Positions 13,425 to 25,748 of a stretch of 64,000 bases of DNA are shown here, in pieces (positions within the stretch are counted from its first letter, which is position 1; each line of letters starts with the position of its first letter). Made by a program: the position numbers and the translations under genes. Under the pieces are notes generated by a model, which saw nothing but the letters and a program-made list of their open reading frames with translations, ran no database searches and was not told the DNA's origin. Source of the DNA: Agrypnia vestita (Eukaryota; Arthropoda; Insecta; Trichoptera; Phryganeidae); the NCBI GenBank assembly GCA_016648135.1, contig JADDOH010023694.1, positions 1 through 64,000 of the forward strand. The letters are read 5' to 3'.

Positions 13425-13790
13425 ATGAAGTTCATGCAGTCATGAAAGGTATTCATTTATGAAAGGCGTGTGGCCATGAACGCCATGCGGTCACGAAATA
13501 GATGGACGGCACGTATGCCGTCATTAAACGCGCGTGGTTATATCATTCGCGCTACAACGCGGCCCCTTCCAGGAAACGTCTCCACTCCAGGCTGTTAGCT
13601 GCGACCCCCCTGCGATGTCCTGTGGAATAACTACCTCCAGACGGCCAACACTTCGATGATTTGTATTTATAAACGTTAAACAGTTACGTAAAAGCACAGT
13701 CATTAAACGCATATAGTTATTAATATCATTCAGTCATGAAATAAATACAGTTATGAACGATATGCCCTAAATGACGTAAATGACCTAAAA
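13425..13790. repeat. Degenerate CATGAA/CATTAAA minisatellite-like region
   Basis: A motif close to CAGTCATGAA recurs at irregular 10-30 bp spacing (for example near 13437, 13448, 13473, 13488, 13731 and 13752), and again at 14155-14205. A GC-richer segment around 13550-13650 interrupts it. The regular recurrence suggests an old tandem array rather than a gene. Confidence 0.45.
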
Positions 13791-13821
13791 TTAGAAACAG
13801 TAAATCAAATAATTAAATATA

Positions 13822-14110
13822 ATGTTTTGGTACAAATATTTAAAATTAGACACAGACTTTGATAACAATATGAAATTAAATAAGGATTTTCATTCATACG
13901 ATACAAAAGGAGGCAAAAGCATAAAACTTCAAAAGAAAAAGAAAAACACTTCACAAAATTGTCTGATGTACAAAGGTCTTAAAATCTTCGATAGCCTGCC
14001 AAAAACCATTTAAAATACAGCGAATACAAAGAAGTTTAAACAGGAGTGAAATTTTTTTTATAAATTTGATTATGGAATGCAATATGTTTAATTGAATTCA
14101 TGTACACACA
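13822..14110 (+). pseudogene. LINE reverse transcriptase C-terminal tail
   Basis: The plus frame encodes a peptide with S-Q-N-C-L-M-Y-K-G-L-K-I-F-D-S-L-P-K-T-I followed, after a stop, by N-T-A-N-T-K-K-F-K. The order Y-x-G-L-K-x-F/Y-x-x-L-P then F-K is typical of the C-terminal end of Jockey/CR1-type LINE polyproteins. Catalytic domains are absent and an in-frame stop interrupts the tail. Confidence 0.5.
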
Positions 14111-14209
14111 ATATATGGAACTAAATAATCAAGATAAATAAATAAATTGTAAATTGTCATGAGAGGAATTCAGTCATGAAATACGAGAATCATAATGTCA
14201 TGAGAAAAT

Positions 14210-15335
14210 AAAAATAGTTATATTTTTACTGTGCAAATAATGTTTTCATTATTGCTTGATTGAATATTCTAAATCGAAGTGTTACACGCCCTTACTTGGA
14301 AACATCTAGTTTTGCGTAAGTTGGACGTTTACACTTCAAGGGGATGAATAATAAAAAGGTCGGTTAACATAAAAGTCGACTAAAAATACTAATAAGGAAA
14401 AGTTCAAATTCAACTAACATTAATATTCTGTTCAAATATACAAGTTCAACTATCAATAGTCTACGATTTAATCTTCATTTGTTTATGTAAACCAGGTATC
14501 TGGTTTCTCAGTTCGAGTCTTTACTTCCGACATTATCCAGTGGACTTTAAGAATTCTTCCAGAAAAACTAGCCATGTCTCCATGGTTAGCTTTGTCTTTT
14601 GAGAAAACCGCACTTGTATTGGAGTGGCGTCGTGAATGTTAAATCTCATATGAATATATCTTACAGTAGTATAAATGTTATTTTTTATTGATATAATTTT
14701 TTAACTAATTCTGTACATGTGTATGTATATATAGATGCGTAAATATATTTATTGGGCTTTAAAATATGACAAAATCATATTTGGAAATATAATTATACCA
14801 TGCCCATTACATTTTCTTTTCAAACGGGAACTGTAACATACAACATGACAATTTCAATTCTTATAAATTATTATTTTATTCATTGATTTAACTATCTTAA
14901 CCTTAACTGGGTAATTAAAATTTAACGCAGTAGTTATCTAAACCTGCTCCTTATTTCACAGGCAGCCGATAAAAATTTAATTTCTTCAAAATTTAAAAAC
15001 TTTCTCACTATCAAGGTCATTAATTTATTAATTAATTTTTAGATAATGATAATTTGTACTTTTAATTAAATACGAATTTTATTAATTTTGTTAACAATAA
15101 TTTAATAGCTGGAGCTCTGAAAGTGATATAAAAACTTTAAAGAATTTAATTACACAACCTATAAAAACGATTTATAATATAAACATAAATTAATAACATG
15201 GATTATATATATATGTAAATATATATGGAATAATTGTCATTTTGCATAAACCTATCAAGTTTAGTACTTTTATAATTTTTCATTTAAGGAATTTTGCATC
15301 TCCATACTTATTTGAACAATATATCCGAAATAATG
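14210..15335. other. AT-rich DNA, nothing assignable
   Basis: No gene, RNA or repeat could be supported. Confidence 0.45.
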
Positions 15336-15340
15336 TTCTT

Positions 15341-15545
15341 AGGTTTTCAGGCCCACTCAGAATCTTCTGGTTTGGGTCTTCTGGGGTATTATGCCATATT
15401 ATTACGGCACCGACGTTTCGGATCCCATTGCATAGTGATTTCACATCAGCCCTGATGATGGACCCTGCAATGGGAACCGAAATGTCGGCTAGAAAGGTCG
15501 TATAATAACACGGCATAATACCCCAGAAGACCCAAACCAGAAAAT
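15341..15545. mobile_element. Palindromic hammerhead repeat, copy 3
   Basis: A foldback of about 205 bp whose arms begin and end with the family termini (CACTCAGAATCTTCTGG and its complement). The overlapping short ORFs on both strands are artefacts of the palindrome. The right half carries a recognisable hammerhead core at 15447-15491. Confidence 0.75.
15447..15491 (+). ncRNA. Minimal hammerhead ribozyme-like motif
   Basis: Elements occur in hammerhead order: CAGCC (15447-15451), the CTGATGA box (15452-15458), one unpaired T, stem II GGACCC with GGGAACC, GAA (15479-15481), a very short stem III ATGT, a C at the cleavage position (15486), then GGCTA pairing with the first segment. One extra base between box and stem II, and the weak stem III, depart from the canonical core. 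Self-cleavage is unproven. Confidence 0.55.
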
Positions 15546-15549
15546 TATA

Positions 15550-17190
15550 GAAATGTTTAGGTAAAGTTTTCAAAATTTTATATAAAATATTGATATTCTT
15601 TGTGGATAAGGGGGTTCAAACTTCGATTCAAAAAAGAAATATCGACGTCCGATTAAAAATTTTTTGTGTTTTAATTGGCAACGGGCAAAAACTATGGGTA
15701 CTACTAGGGAGGAAAATCTAAGATTTTTGCTTTAATTTCTTTTTTATAAAATTCGCAATCAAATATGATAAATAGAGAATAAATTCTGATAATTTACATT
15801 CTTAAAATAATAATCGTCTTCTTTATCTTAAAAAATTACTACTGTAGTGTAGTTACTGCAACATTACTCATTTCATCCATCCGTACAGGAGGCGATTTCC
15901 TCTGGAAGACGGACTACATAGATCTATTAAAAAGGGAGAAGAAGAAGAACAAGGAACTATTGATCTATCTATCAGAAGCACTTTTTACTATGTTTGCTTT
16001 GGTCAGCAGATTGAATATAACCTTGAATATTGCCCATATTTATATAAATAGAACAGCAATTAATTGAGTCGTCAGACTGTCGGTAATTTTTGTGTAATAA
16101 ATATATATATTTCTATTTGTTGAAAGTAGTTAATAAATAATAACAAAAAATTCAATAATAGCAAACTAACTTTGTGGTAATATTATTTTTATTAATAAAA
16201 AGAAAACACTTTGTATAAAATCACTATTTATTGGGCCATGTTTCCGAGTCAATGATAAAATCTTCCCAAATTCTATAAAAACAACTTTCTATACATTAAT
16301 ATAAAGTAGTAGTTAACTTTAGTTAAAATAAAAGTAGTAGTTTAAAGTTATTAACAATAAATAGAATTATTTAGTGTATAACAAGGAAATTTTTAAAAGG
16401 AGGGTTTGTAAATTAATTTATAATATTGATTGCCATAATTTTTATGAATGTAAAACTTTGAGAACTTTTAATAAAATTAAGGAGCATTGAAGATGTTGAA
16501 ATTGGAATTCTGTATTATTTAATCATCTTATGGAAACTAATCATTATTTTGATATTCAGTAGTTTAAGGATGTTACATTCAAATCGTATATTATTACCTA
16601 TATTAAAATGAATTAGAAATTACAAAAGGTTTTAATAGCAAATTAAATGTGATTTAAAAAATTTGCGAATATTTATTCAAATTTTTAATGAAAATTTGTT
16701 TTCACATTAGTTATTCAACTCACATATTTATATATTTTTTGGTTAATGTCGAAATTTACAATTTTATCTTTTAGTACATGTTGTATCCAGATAAAAGAAT
16801 CCTTGACCCCGGATCATGGTCCTTATTCAATTAGAAGTGGTTTTATATAAAGTGTTTTCTTTATATAATATTAAAAATAATAATAATAATGTTATATTAG
16901 TGATGCTGCGAAAACAGATCGATATTAATAACATCATATAAGCATTTTATTAAGGAACTACTTAATTAACATCACGTATCAGTACAGACAACACGTGCCC
17001 AGAAACTCAACATTTGACATAGAATACAACACTGATTTAAAATTAGTCATATTTTTGTACGAAGACAAAACATTTTCAATAAGCGTTTTTGATTTGAGTA
17101 TATTCCCACACTTTGAATCGCTCCAAAACCAGCTCGATAAAGGTTTAATAATACGAAGTTAATATTTTGATGTATCGGTACATTGACTGC
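15550..17190. other. AT-rich DNA, nothing assignable
   Basis: No supported gene. Short ORFs lack domain features. Confidence 0.45.
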
Positions 17191-17589
17191 ACAATAAAAC
17201 TGTTACACGCTGTAATTTTTATGAAAAAGAGGACATCGGACTGAGATAAATTACAGCCGTTGATTAAACGGGCCTTTCCATAAAAACGGGTGTCATTAAT
17301 CACGGCACCTAATCACACGACTGGACTTGGAGATTTAAATATATTAATACATTACATTACACCCCTCTCATTCGTACCAACGGATGCGCACGAACAGTCA
17401 TCAGGACCATAATTATAATCGCCGCGGAATACCGATTAGAATTTATCGATCTGTTTTAATGACGATCGGCGGTGTATCGTGTAATTTCTTACAATACATC
17501 ACTAGCGGAATAATGACTTGATTTTTTTTTCATTCTTACAAAATTTCCGTTTTATTATTCGGAATTAATTGTTGTTCTTTATTCGGGCC

Positions 17590-17960
17590 TTCGGACATGG
17601 GCTGTACACACACATACTTCCAAGTAATTACCACTTTAGACGCTATAAATTATAAAGCGTGTAATTATCATCGGCGCAGACGCCTTGACGTACTAATTGT
17701 CCGCTGGTCTGGACGGGCGCGTGTGCGCCGCTACCACTCCGGGCCGTCTCACCCCAAAGTGCGAGCAGTTATTACTTCACGGGCGGGAGTAAGAGCGTGT
17801 CAAGTCAGTGCTATCAGTGATAAGGGCTCCTCCTCGTGCGAGTGTTAAGAATCAACGATCAACCAAAGTTACGACTCGGGACCGATATAATATGAGCACT
17901 TGGACAACGAAAGCGCAGGAAAACAGGTGCATTAGATATTCCACAACGAAAAAAAGTAAC
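17590..17960 (+). promoter_or_regulatory. Candidate promoter or first-exon region
   Basis: Composition shifts to balanced GC over about 350 bp. Two close matches to the arthropod initiator TCAGT lie near 17803 and 17812, and GT dinucleotides usable as donors follow (for example after GGAAAACAG near 17928). TAATTG/TAATTAC motifs lie upstream. No long ORF starts here, so a 5' UTR exon with its coding exons elsewhere is only a possibility. Confidence 0.25.
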
Positions 17961-18395
17961 CCAGTTTTATTATACTCCCTTTCTTTGTAAAATATAACAA
18001 CAATTAAAGACGAATTAAAACATATAACAGAACTCTAAACTTACAGTAATTGAATATGTTTCTAAAATGTCAGATGTTTTGAGCTTTGATAAGACATTTC
18101 ATGCTTTGTGTAGTGAAGTACCCATTATGTATATAGAAAATATTCCGCGACGTTATCGGGCCGCCGTAATCAAACTTTTCTAATGATTTGAAAAAACCAA
18201 TAAAATTTCTAAAAATCCGAAATTATACTATAATTATTATTTTTTTAACGAAAATTTGATAGATCTTCTTGATCGTCGCCACGAGTCTACTTGCCAAGTT
18301 TCAACTCAATTGGATCACGGGAAAAGGGTCAAAAATCGATCCAAAGTTTTTTCACCCGGCAAGCCGGCAAGCAATCAGACGCCACGAGTTAATAT
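17950..18395. repeat. Dispersed repeat family A, copy 2
   Basis: Matches 700-1010. The best conserved part is about 18270-18345, containing CGTCGCCACGAGTCTAC and GATCACGGGAAAAGGGT. This copy has a short local duplication, AAGCCGGCAAGC. Confidence 0.6.
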
Positions 18396-18409
18396 AAAGG
18401 GAATAAAAA

Positions 18410-18550
18410 CATATCCATTATAGAGACGAAGTTATTTTTTACATACTAAAGTTGGTATGAAAGACTTTTTGGATGATCATACGGCTTACGACCTATCGTA
18501 CGGCTGGCTTAAGTGATTACTTTACACATTTTAACATACACATAATAGAC
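18410..18550 (+). repeat. Inverted repeat pair, left member
   Basis: Complementary in order to 21885-22020: a GACGAAG block, an AAGACTTTTTGG block and CTATCGTACGGCTGG. The two members, about 3.5 kb apart, could be copies of one repeat or the ends of an old element. Confidence 0.55.
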
Positions 18551-19499
18551 TACCACATTTATAATTTTTTTGTAAATTGTATGTATGTTTGAATTGCACA
18601 CCTTTTTCACGTGTGAATTGTATTTTTACTACCGACACCCGTAGTAGACAATTTTGTTTAGAATATATCCATTTTAGAAAAACTAAATGATATGCAACTT
18701 CTTCCACTTCCCGCAGTGCAAACTTCCATAGTATAAATGCGCGTATTTAAAAACAAATCTCACAAAATATACGGATGCAATAGAGAGATTGGATTACTAA
18801 ATATATAAATAAAACAAAGTCGTTGAAACCCTGCGGAAGACAACCACCCAGATTTGATGAAGTCTGAAGTCGATAGAAGCCCTCAGGTATGCTTCAAATC
18901 CGAACTCCGTATCTGGTTTCATCATTATCGGTGACCATGACTGGAAAAGAAATGAAAAAACAACATACACTTCATTCTTACTAGGAAACTAGTTCGCATC
19001 TTTGCTCATCCTTAGTATATATTTATAGCATCTTTTTGGCGCTCCTCGGAGAGGCGGTCGTAGCAACATGCGTTGATCGACCGGTTCGGGTTTAATATTT
19101 AGTGGCCCCGGGCTCAAGCTCCATCTCCGGCCGTTTAATTTCGTTTTTTTAGTCGTTACATGAAATTACGGGGACAGACAGGCAAATAGATAGACGGACG
19201 AACGGACGGACAGACAACGAAATTATTATGTTTGATTCTTCGAGTCACAATCAATAACAAGAGTCACAATGTAGAATAAGTATAAATATAAAGTTTCAAT
19301 CAATAATATTGCTGGCAGAATCCGTAAGAACTGGATAGATTTGTAAAAGGCAAATAATCTGGAGAGAAAATGCAATAACCGATTACATATTTGTAAAAAA
19401 AGTAGTGTTACATACATCTGTCGAATTATATTTCATCGAATACAAGAAAATATTGTATTATGTGTAATGGAAATGTTCCCAAATCACATTTTGCATCTT

Positions 19500-20250
19500 A
19501 TTCATAATCTGTTACATTGTCTCCAGATATTTTTAACGTAAATGGAGAACAATCATGAGAAAAGCATTCGAAAATAGGATTAGTGTAGTAAAAATTGAAT
19601 CAGAAAGATTTCCAATCAATATAACTCTAATTGGTACTAGAAAATGAAATATCTGATATCAATGTAACCAGTTTCCCCGACAGATACACTTCCAGATCAT
19701 GAAATTGTCAAGGTTTAATTAGGTCCGCTCTATAATTACTGACGACAGTAGTTGCGAACCAGAAGTCAAACAGCGCGCATCGGTATGGAAGAATTTATGT
19801 TCAGCCTTGTCGAATATCAAAAGACCTCGGCAATCTACAAAATACTACGAAGGCCAGACTTGTGTAATCTCTGGTGCATTCAATATTTCTGCATACTATG
19901 GAATCAAAAAGGGAAATAAAATGAATAGTTTCCTTTGAAGTAAGATTTTTCAGATACATGCTGCGTCTGTCAACAAGATGCATAGTTGGTTCAATTTCGC
20001 AAAAAATATGTATTAATGATAGACTCTAATGCATTTTCCTAAAGCAAATCCTTCAATTTTTCGGACATCTTATAAAAAGATAGGTACTTTTATCTTGGAG
20101 AAACTTGTATTGTGTGATGGTGAGGAATATCCCTCACCCATTGGACAAACCAGGTGAAAAATGCACGCTTTTCTAACGACAGCTCTCACATCTGCGGGAT
20201 GCTAAGAAAAGTGGAGTACATGCAAGAGTGGAGGAGTTTTTACTTTAATC
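19500..20250 (+). pseudogene. Possible degenerate LINE coding remnant
   Basis: Plus-strand frames give scattered similarity to the C-terminal part of LINE polyproteins: L-Q-F-F-G-H-L-I-K-R, then H-W-T-N-Q-V-K, then a segment ending in an R/K-W-R-like pattern. Several stops and frame changes separate the blocks. Short motif resemblance only. Confidence 0.3.
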
Positions 20251-20259
20251 AAAAAAGGT

Positions 20260-21235
20260 AATATTTTAGTGTGACTCAAACAAATAGTAATATAAGTAGC
20301 AATATAAAATAAGATAAATAATGTAGTTTGACAAACAGAATTTTTAATATCATCTGTGAGATTTTTAAAGGCAAAATAGATATTTTGTATTAATTTTGAA
20401 TTTTTTTTATAATTTAAACATGTCGTAGGATAGTTTGCAAATAATTCACATTTAAGCCGAAATGTAATCCATATTGTTATGTACGTACATACACTGTCAA
20501 TCAACTACCCTGATTTCAAATGTCTGTCTGTCTAAAACACGCTGAAATTAGGCTTTATTACAACAATAATACTGATGATGACTAGCGAAACCTGGGCGCC
20601 CGAGTGTGACACGTCAATCAGTACAAGGTACAGTTTACACGCAAGGGTCGTTATTAATTATTATTATGATTTTTCTCGTGTTTTAGGCTAGTATTAATTA
20701 CAACAGTAAGTACGCCAATTTCCGAACCAGAACAGCGTCGGACATTGGTACATCTACGGTATACAAAAATACACCTTACAATTTAAAGACAATCTAAAGC
20801 GAATACATGAGCGTGCACAGTGCGTAATTATGCAACTATGTTTATTTTTGGAAATATTATCATGCCAATCATCTCGTAATGTGATATGTAAGATTATTCC
20901 AGTGAAATATTGAAAGTTTTATATAATAGCAATGCTACTTATAAGTATAAGTACTTGATTTTCTTTCTTTCTTCTATGCTCTTTTTACAAAGCTTAGTGG
21001 TGTATTAAGTTATTTTATTATTTAAATGATTTATTTTAATATTTATCGGAAAATTAAATGTGTCAAATGATGACGCAAATATTTTATTCGTTTTAAATGA
21101 CAAAAAAATGTAAGTTAAGTATTTTGGTTTGATGCAACACTAACATATAATTCTAATATAGTTAGGTATATTAAATAATAATCGGACTGTATTAAAATTA
21201 AAGAGTGAACTTAAAAAGTTACTTCACTATATTCA
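20260..21235. other. AT-rich DNA, nothing assignable
   Basis: No supported feature. Confidence 0.45.
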
Positions 21236-21239
21236 AATT

Positions 21240-21531
21240 TTTCTTACGATCGGACCACGGCGTCCCGAAGTTGCCTGAACGCGCCAGTTCGTATCGCTTA
21301 CGTTACCCTCCTGGGGCGCTGTGATCGTTTGACTGTGGCAGACGAATCTTAAGAAATTTTATTGCTATCCTATATCCTGTGTTACAGCTAACTTCTGCCT
21401 GCGTCGTATTCTTTTTGAAATATTTATACGATCGTTTCAATTCTGACGTATTTTCGTGACAGTTGGATTTTCGAATATACAACCCATAGCTCGGACCTAT
21501 TTTAAAGACTTACAGAGAAACGGCGTGATGG
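21240..21531 (+). promoter_or_regulatory. Possible exon ending in a strong splice donor
   Basis: A GC-balanced segment ends GGCGTGATG followed by GTAAGAAAG, a good 5' splice site at about 21530. A frame is open for about 27 codons before it, and a possible acceptor TTTTCGTGACAG lies near 21462. It could be an exon of the gene that terminates near 23.8 kb, but the coding frame across the junction cannot be decided. Confidence 0.25.
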
Positions 21532-21884
21532 TAAGAAAGTAAGTGAGTACGTTAAAAATTTTCAAGAACAAATACTGTATTTTATCTCCAGGGTGATAAG
21601 ATCTAAAAAAGATTTAAAAATTGAAATAGTTTTCAGGCGTATTCTAGTGTAATGTTAATAATTCGGAAGAATTTCCAATATTTACGTATAAAAAGTATAT
21701 TTCTTTAAAACTCTAAATCAAAAATATAGATATGTCATACCAACAGAGACATCTGTACTAGTTTATGAGAATGACAAATTTTCAAACCACAGTGGGCGGT
21801 TATAAGAATACAACTCACATAAGTTAAGATATATACGAGTACAACTTCCAATTATTTGATAGATGTGATAGGTACTCTATCATG

Positions 21885-22020
21885 GGTGTGTTACATTGTA
21901 TAAAATGGTCACTTCAACCAGCCGTACGATAGATCATAAGCCCTACGAATACCCAAAAAGACTTCCATACCTACTTTTACATATAAAAAATGGCTTCGTC
22001 TTTACGATACATCTATAATT
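21885..22020 (-). repeat. Inverted repeat pair, right member
   Basis: Reverse-complement relative of 18410-18550, lying about 90 bp from the end of the mariner element. Confidence 0.55.
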
Positions 22021-22107
22021 TACATCTTTATTTAAATTTTAATAATCTAACTTTCCCTTTGTTGGATAGTTTAAATAATAATATTAATTAAGGATCATTC
22101 GGAAATA

Positions 22108-23387
22108 TTAGGTCCTTACATATGAAATTGGCGTTTAGTATGGGAGGAACATAAAGCCAATTTTTTAAAATTATAATATATTTATTTAATCAAAGTATGT
22201 ACCATTGCTATCTATGCACTTTTGCCATCTCGTAGGTAGTTCATCGATCCCTTTACTAAAAAAACCATTCGGACGGGAATCAATAAAATCTTTGAAGGCG
22301 GTTTGGACTGCCCCATCGGAGTTGAATTTTTTCCTTTGCAAGAAGTTATCCAAATTTCTAAAAAAATGGTAATCTGTTGGGGCAAGGTCCGGAGAGTACG
22401 GTGGATGTCTTAGACATTCCAATTGAAGCTCCTCTAATTTGGTAGCCGTCTGTTGTGCAGTGTGTGGTCTAGCGTTATCATGAAGCAGCAGTGGCCTAGA
22501 GCGATTAACCAGCCTCGGTTGTTTAGCAGCTAGCTTTTCCATCATGGTTTGCAGTTGCTGACAATAGACATCTGCCGTAATCGTCTGGCCAGATTTAAGA
22601 AAGCTGTAGTGAACGACACCAGCACTAGTCCACCAAACGCTCACAAGTAACTTTTTTGGAGTCAATTTTCGCTTGGGGCATGGTTTGGCTGGTTCGGCAG
22701 GGTTCAGCCATTGCGATGAGCGCTTCCGATTATCGTACAGGATCCACTTTTCATCACAGGTAATGATTCGATTTAAAATCCCTTCATTATTGTGCCGGTT
22801 GAGTAATGCAACGCAGCAGTCAACGCGCGTTTGTTGATTTGCTTCACTCAATTCGTGAGGTACCCACCTTTCAAGCTTTTTCACCTTACCAATTTGCTTC
22901 AAGTGGATTAAAACAGTTTTATCACTAACACCGCAGCCTGCAGCTAACTCGGATGTGGTTTGCGATGGATCCGCTTCCACAATAGCCTTCAATTCTTCAT
23001 TATCAACTTTGGTCTCCGGCCGTCCATGGGGCTTGTTCTGCAGGTCGAAATTTCCAGAACGAAAACGTTGGAACCAAAAACGCACTGTGTTTTCTTTTGC
23101 GGCACCGTCGCCATACACATCATTAATCCTTCGAGCCGTTTCTGCAGCACTGGTGCCACGGTGGAACTCGTACTCGTAAATAACGCGATATTTCAAGTTT
23201 TTCGTTTTGTAAACTGAGTGATGCAAAGAAAAAAACAATTGAGGAAAAAACAAATGAATTATAATTTTCAAAACACAAATGTAAATAGCTGTATAAATTT
23301 GGATTTGGATTTCCTAACCAAAGAGAAGATATTTGAGATCAAATTTTCCAGTACGGCAAAACGCCAATTTCATATGTAAGGACCTAA
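22108..23387 (-). mobile_element. Mariner element, copy 1
   Basis: A 1280-bp element with near-perfect inverted ends of about 29 bp (outermost bases TTAGGTCCTTACATATGAA) flanked by TA on each side (22106-22107 and 23388-23389). The transposase runs on the minus strand. It is very similar along its length to the copy at 43369-44654, which indicates recent activity of the family in this genome. Confidence 0.95.
22186..23205 (-). pseudogene. Mariner transposase lacking its start codon
   Basis: This frame encodes a Tc1/mariner DD34D transposase that cuts and pastes the element at TA sites. The codon matching the start of copy 2 is ACG here (23203-23205) instead of ATG. From it, 339 codons are open to the stop, with no frameshift or nonsense codon. 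Visible features, in order: paired helix-turn-helix DNA-binding region in the N-terminal third, the WVPHEL linker motif, catalytic Asp in TCDEKW, second Asp in HDNARPH, and third Asp in YSPDLAPTD with exactly 34 residues between the last two. The C-terminus WQKCIDSNGTYFD resembles the cecropia-type mariners related to Hsmar1/SETMAR. The open frame continues upstream without an ATG. Unless a non-AUG start is used, no protein is made. Confidence 0.93.
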
Positions 23388-23710
23388 TACATAGTTGATT
23401 TAAAGCATAGATTTCTACAATAACTGGTTGTGTTCTACCAATCAATGGTAGAAAATGCGAAAATCTACGCTTTAAACTAAAGATTATTATAAACCAAGTT
23501 GATACAACCGTCCCTTAGTAATCTACTAGAGGACTATCGGAGTATAGAAAAATAAAATGTTTAATTGTTACGTTAATGCTCAAGTTATTCAATAAAAATT
23601 TCTCAATTGGTATATCATCTCTGATTTGGCAGTTTTGTTAAAATTGTTTGAGAAATAATTCATAAACTAACATTTACATTCTCAAAATATTTTCTTTTTT
23701 TTTCTACAGG

Positions 23711-24610
23711 GAATATCTCGGAAAACAGTTGGAAAAGGAACAAACTGGAAACACAGCCACTGGCAAGTTGTCAGGGAACAGTTCAGTCGGAGCTAAGGCC
23801 TAAAATTAACTCTTATGACGCTTTGTTTGGTCTGAAGGCTTTGTAAAATACATAACTACATTAATTGATACAATCAACTATTTAATACTAAAGCGTTGTT
23901 GGCTTTGTCCATTTTTAAGTAATATGTATTAACATATGTACTGTCATTTATGTATTATTTACGTATTTAAATAAAAATATACACTTATAGTATAAATGTG
24001 TTCATACCTACTACCGTTTTTGAGTTTTGCCATTTACAGTATTTAATGATCCGTTGTAAATAGCTTTTTTTAATCATATAATTTAGTCACAAATAAATGC
24101 ACACCTATATAATCATATTCTACATTCCAAATTTGATTCGATTTTATTGTGTTTTTAGAAATTGTTTTGTGAAAATATTTTAATGTACATAAAAATTATA
24201 GATTATAAAATCACTCAAAACATTTGGGTGTTACTTTGTATTGTGGAATTTTTACATATTAGCCACAGTTTTTTATAATATATGTATCACTATTATGAGA
24301 CAATGTTGGGAAATTATTAGACAATAATGTAAAATATCTGAATTGAATTTTCCAGCTAAATTAAATTTAAATTACATTGTACATATTAAACTATTGCAGC
24401 TAAATCTTGCAAAATCCCTTAAATATTAATTCCCAATATGTCTATTTAGCAGTGGCTACTGTCACAATAAACAGAGTGAATATTGTTATAATAGCATATT
24501 TAAATATTTTGAATAAAAATATGAATGCTTACTAGTATTATAAATTAGATTGTTACTATGTGTTAAAAAAATGTTGGAGATTTAATAAATAAACGTTCAG
24601 TTAATACAGT
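23711..24610 (+). other. Candidate terminal exon and 3' UTR of an unidentified host gene
   Basis: A long pyrimidine tract followed by TTTCTACAG (ending about 23709) makes a strong 3' splice site. Three frames then stay open for 28-45 codons. One reads E-Y-L-G-K-Q-L-E-K-E-Q-T-G-N-T-A-T-G-K and stops at GCCTAA; another ends D-A-L-F-G-L-K-A-L. AT-rich sequence with AATAAA at about 24587 follows, consistent with a roughly 800-base 3' UTR. The gene was not recognised, and the correct frame depends on upstream exons not identified here. Confidence 0.4.
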
Positions 24611-24619
24611 TTTATTTTT

Positions 24620-25000
24620 TGTAAAATGAATCCCTAATACAATTTCTCAAATATCAAAAGTAATAAAACAGTTATTTGTAGTATGTATAATTATTATTAA
24701 TTCGCAAAATAAATTAACTTTTCTTAATTTTGGTTCTTAAAAATCACCATTACAGGCGTAAATTTTATGAGAGGAATAATAAATATGTATATATCTTTCA
24801 GTGGATACACTTATCTCATTGTGATTCCTTTTCTCCATGTTGGTACACCTCTGTGAAGAAAATGAAAAAGTACACTATATAACACCAAATATATATGTAT
24901 GTACTTTTCTGCAATGCCTTTCAAATTATTTATTTTCTATAAAATTACTATATTCTTATATTATATAAAATATTAAGTATAATACATTTTTATTTACATA
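24620..25000. other. AT-rich DNA, nothing assignable
   Basis: Sequence between the candidate polyadenylation region and the TTAA element holds no supported feature. Confidence 0.45.
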
Positions 25001-25276
25001 TTAACCTGTTCCGGGCCAGCGTCGTATATGTGTCGCAGCCACCTGGTTAAATCAGCCAGGTATTTGGACGCCTAGGCTGTTCATTAAACGCCGGCATCCA
25101 ATTAAATGGCTGAAGGACAATTAGCCAAGTCATTGAGCGCAACATTTAACAGATGGCTGAACATCGTGTAGTCATTTAGTTAAATTGGATATTGATGAAT
25201 TTGTGATGTTTGGTTAGATTTTAGACATTCCATCGTCATGGGTGGGACTTTTTTAATAGCAAATTGTCGTAGATAT

Positions 25277-25352
25277 TGTAACGAGCTTTTATAATAGTAA
25301 ATTGTCATAGATATTGTAACGAGCTTTTATAATAGTAAATTGTCATAGATAT
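25277..25352 (+). repeat. 38-bp tandem units across an LTR boundary
   Basis: TGTAACGAGC, the first ten bases of the 5' LTR, also occurs at 25277 and 25315, spaced exactly 38 bp, each followed by TTTTATAATAGTAAATTGTC. The unit therefore joins LTR start and flanking DNA, implying tandem duplication after the retrotransposon inserted. Confidence 0.8.
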
Positions 25353-25680
25353 TGTAACGAGCTGTTCATTGACATTTGACAGCCGAAGCAAGCACAGGCG
25401 CATGCATGCCATAGAGAAGTGGCGCATGCGCAGAACGGCGGGCCGGTATGCCCAGTCGTTGAAATAAGCGAAGATTAAATAAATAGCAAAGATTTTGGAA
25501 GGGTTCTTACCCAAGTAGCGAAACAAAAGCGGTTCTTTTGTGTTTTAATATAAAAATAGATTTGTAGAAAATAGTATTGCGTTGCGAGCGAATATAAAAT
25601 GTGAGATAAAATGTTGAAGCGAGAATAAAGATTTATTTTACGAGTTGTGCCGTTTCATTTTTCGAGCGAGCCACGTAACA
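25353..25680 (+). mobile_element. 5' long terminal repeat
   Basis: A 328-bp repeat beginning TGTAACGAGC and ending ACGTAACA, about 90 percent or more identical by eye to 27278-27603. It contains AATAAAG near its 3' end. The downstream ACCGGTGTCAAAAGTGGG is a plausible primer-binding region; which tRNA it would match was not determined. Confidence 0.85.
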
Positions 25681-25748
25681 ACCGGTGTCAAAAGTGGGAT
25701 TCGGGAGGTTTTTAAGAAAACAATGTGAAGATCGTGGCACAGTATGAA

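Noticed and set aside
13425..13790. CRISPR-like array
   Set aside because: The recurring CATGAA motif is short, degenerate and irregularly spaced, in eukaryotic DNA. It is an old minisatellite-like region.
15242..15573. Overlapping ORFs of 87 and 97 codons on opposite strands
   Set aside because: They follow the two arms of a palindromic repeat, so each strand mirrors the other. No domain or codon signal supports translation.
22955..23217. Plus-strand ORFs over the first mariner, and their equivalents at 43545-43807
   Set aside because: Antisense frames of the transposase DNA-binding region, present in both copies only because the copies are alike.
23206..23271. N-terminal extension of the mariner transposase
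   Set aside because: The upstream frame is open but starts at TTG and has no ATG in either copy. The ATG in copy 2 at 43557 marks the normal start.
25725..25748. Eight-residue extension of the Gag-like ORF
   Set aside because: It begins at GTG; the first ATG in frame is 25749.
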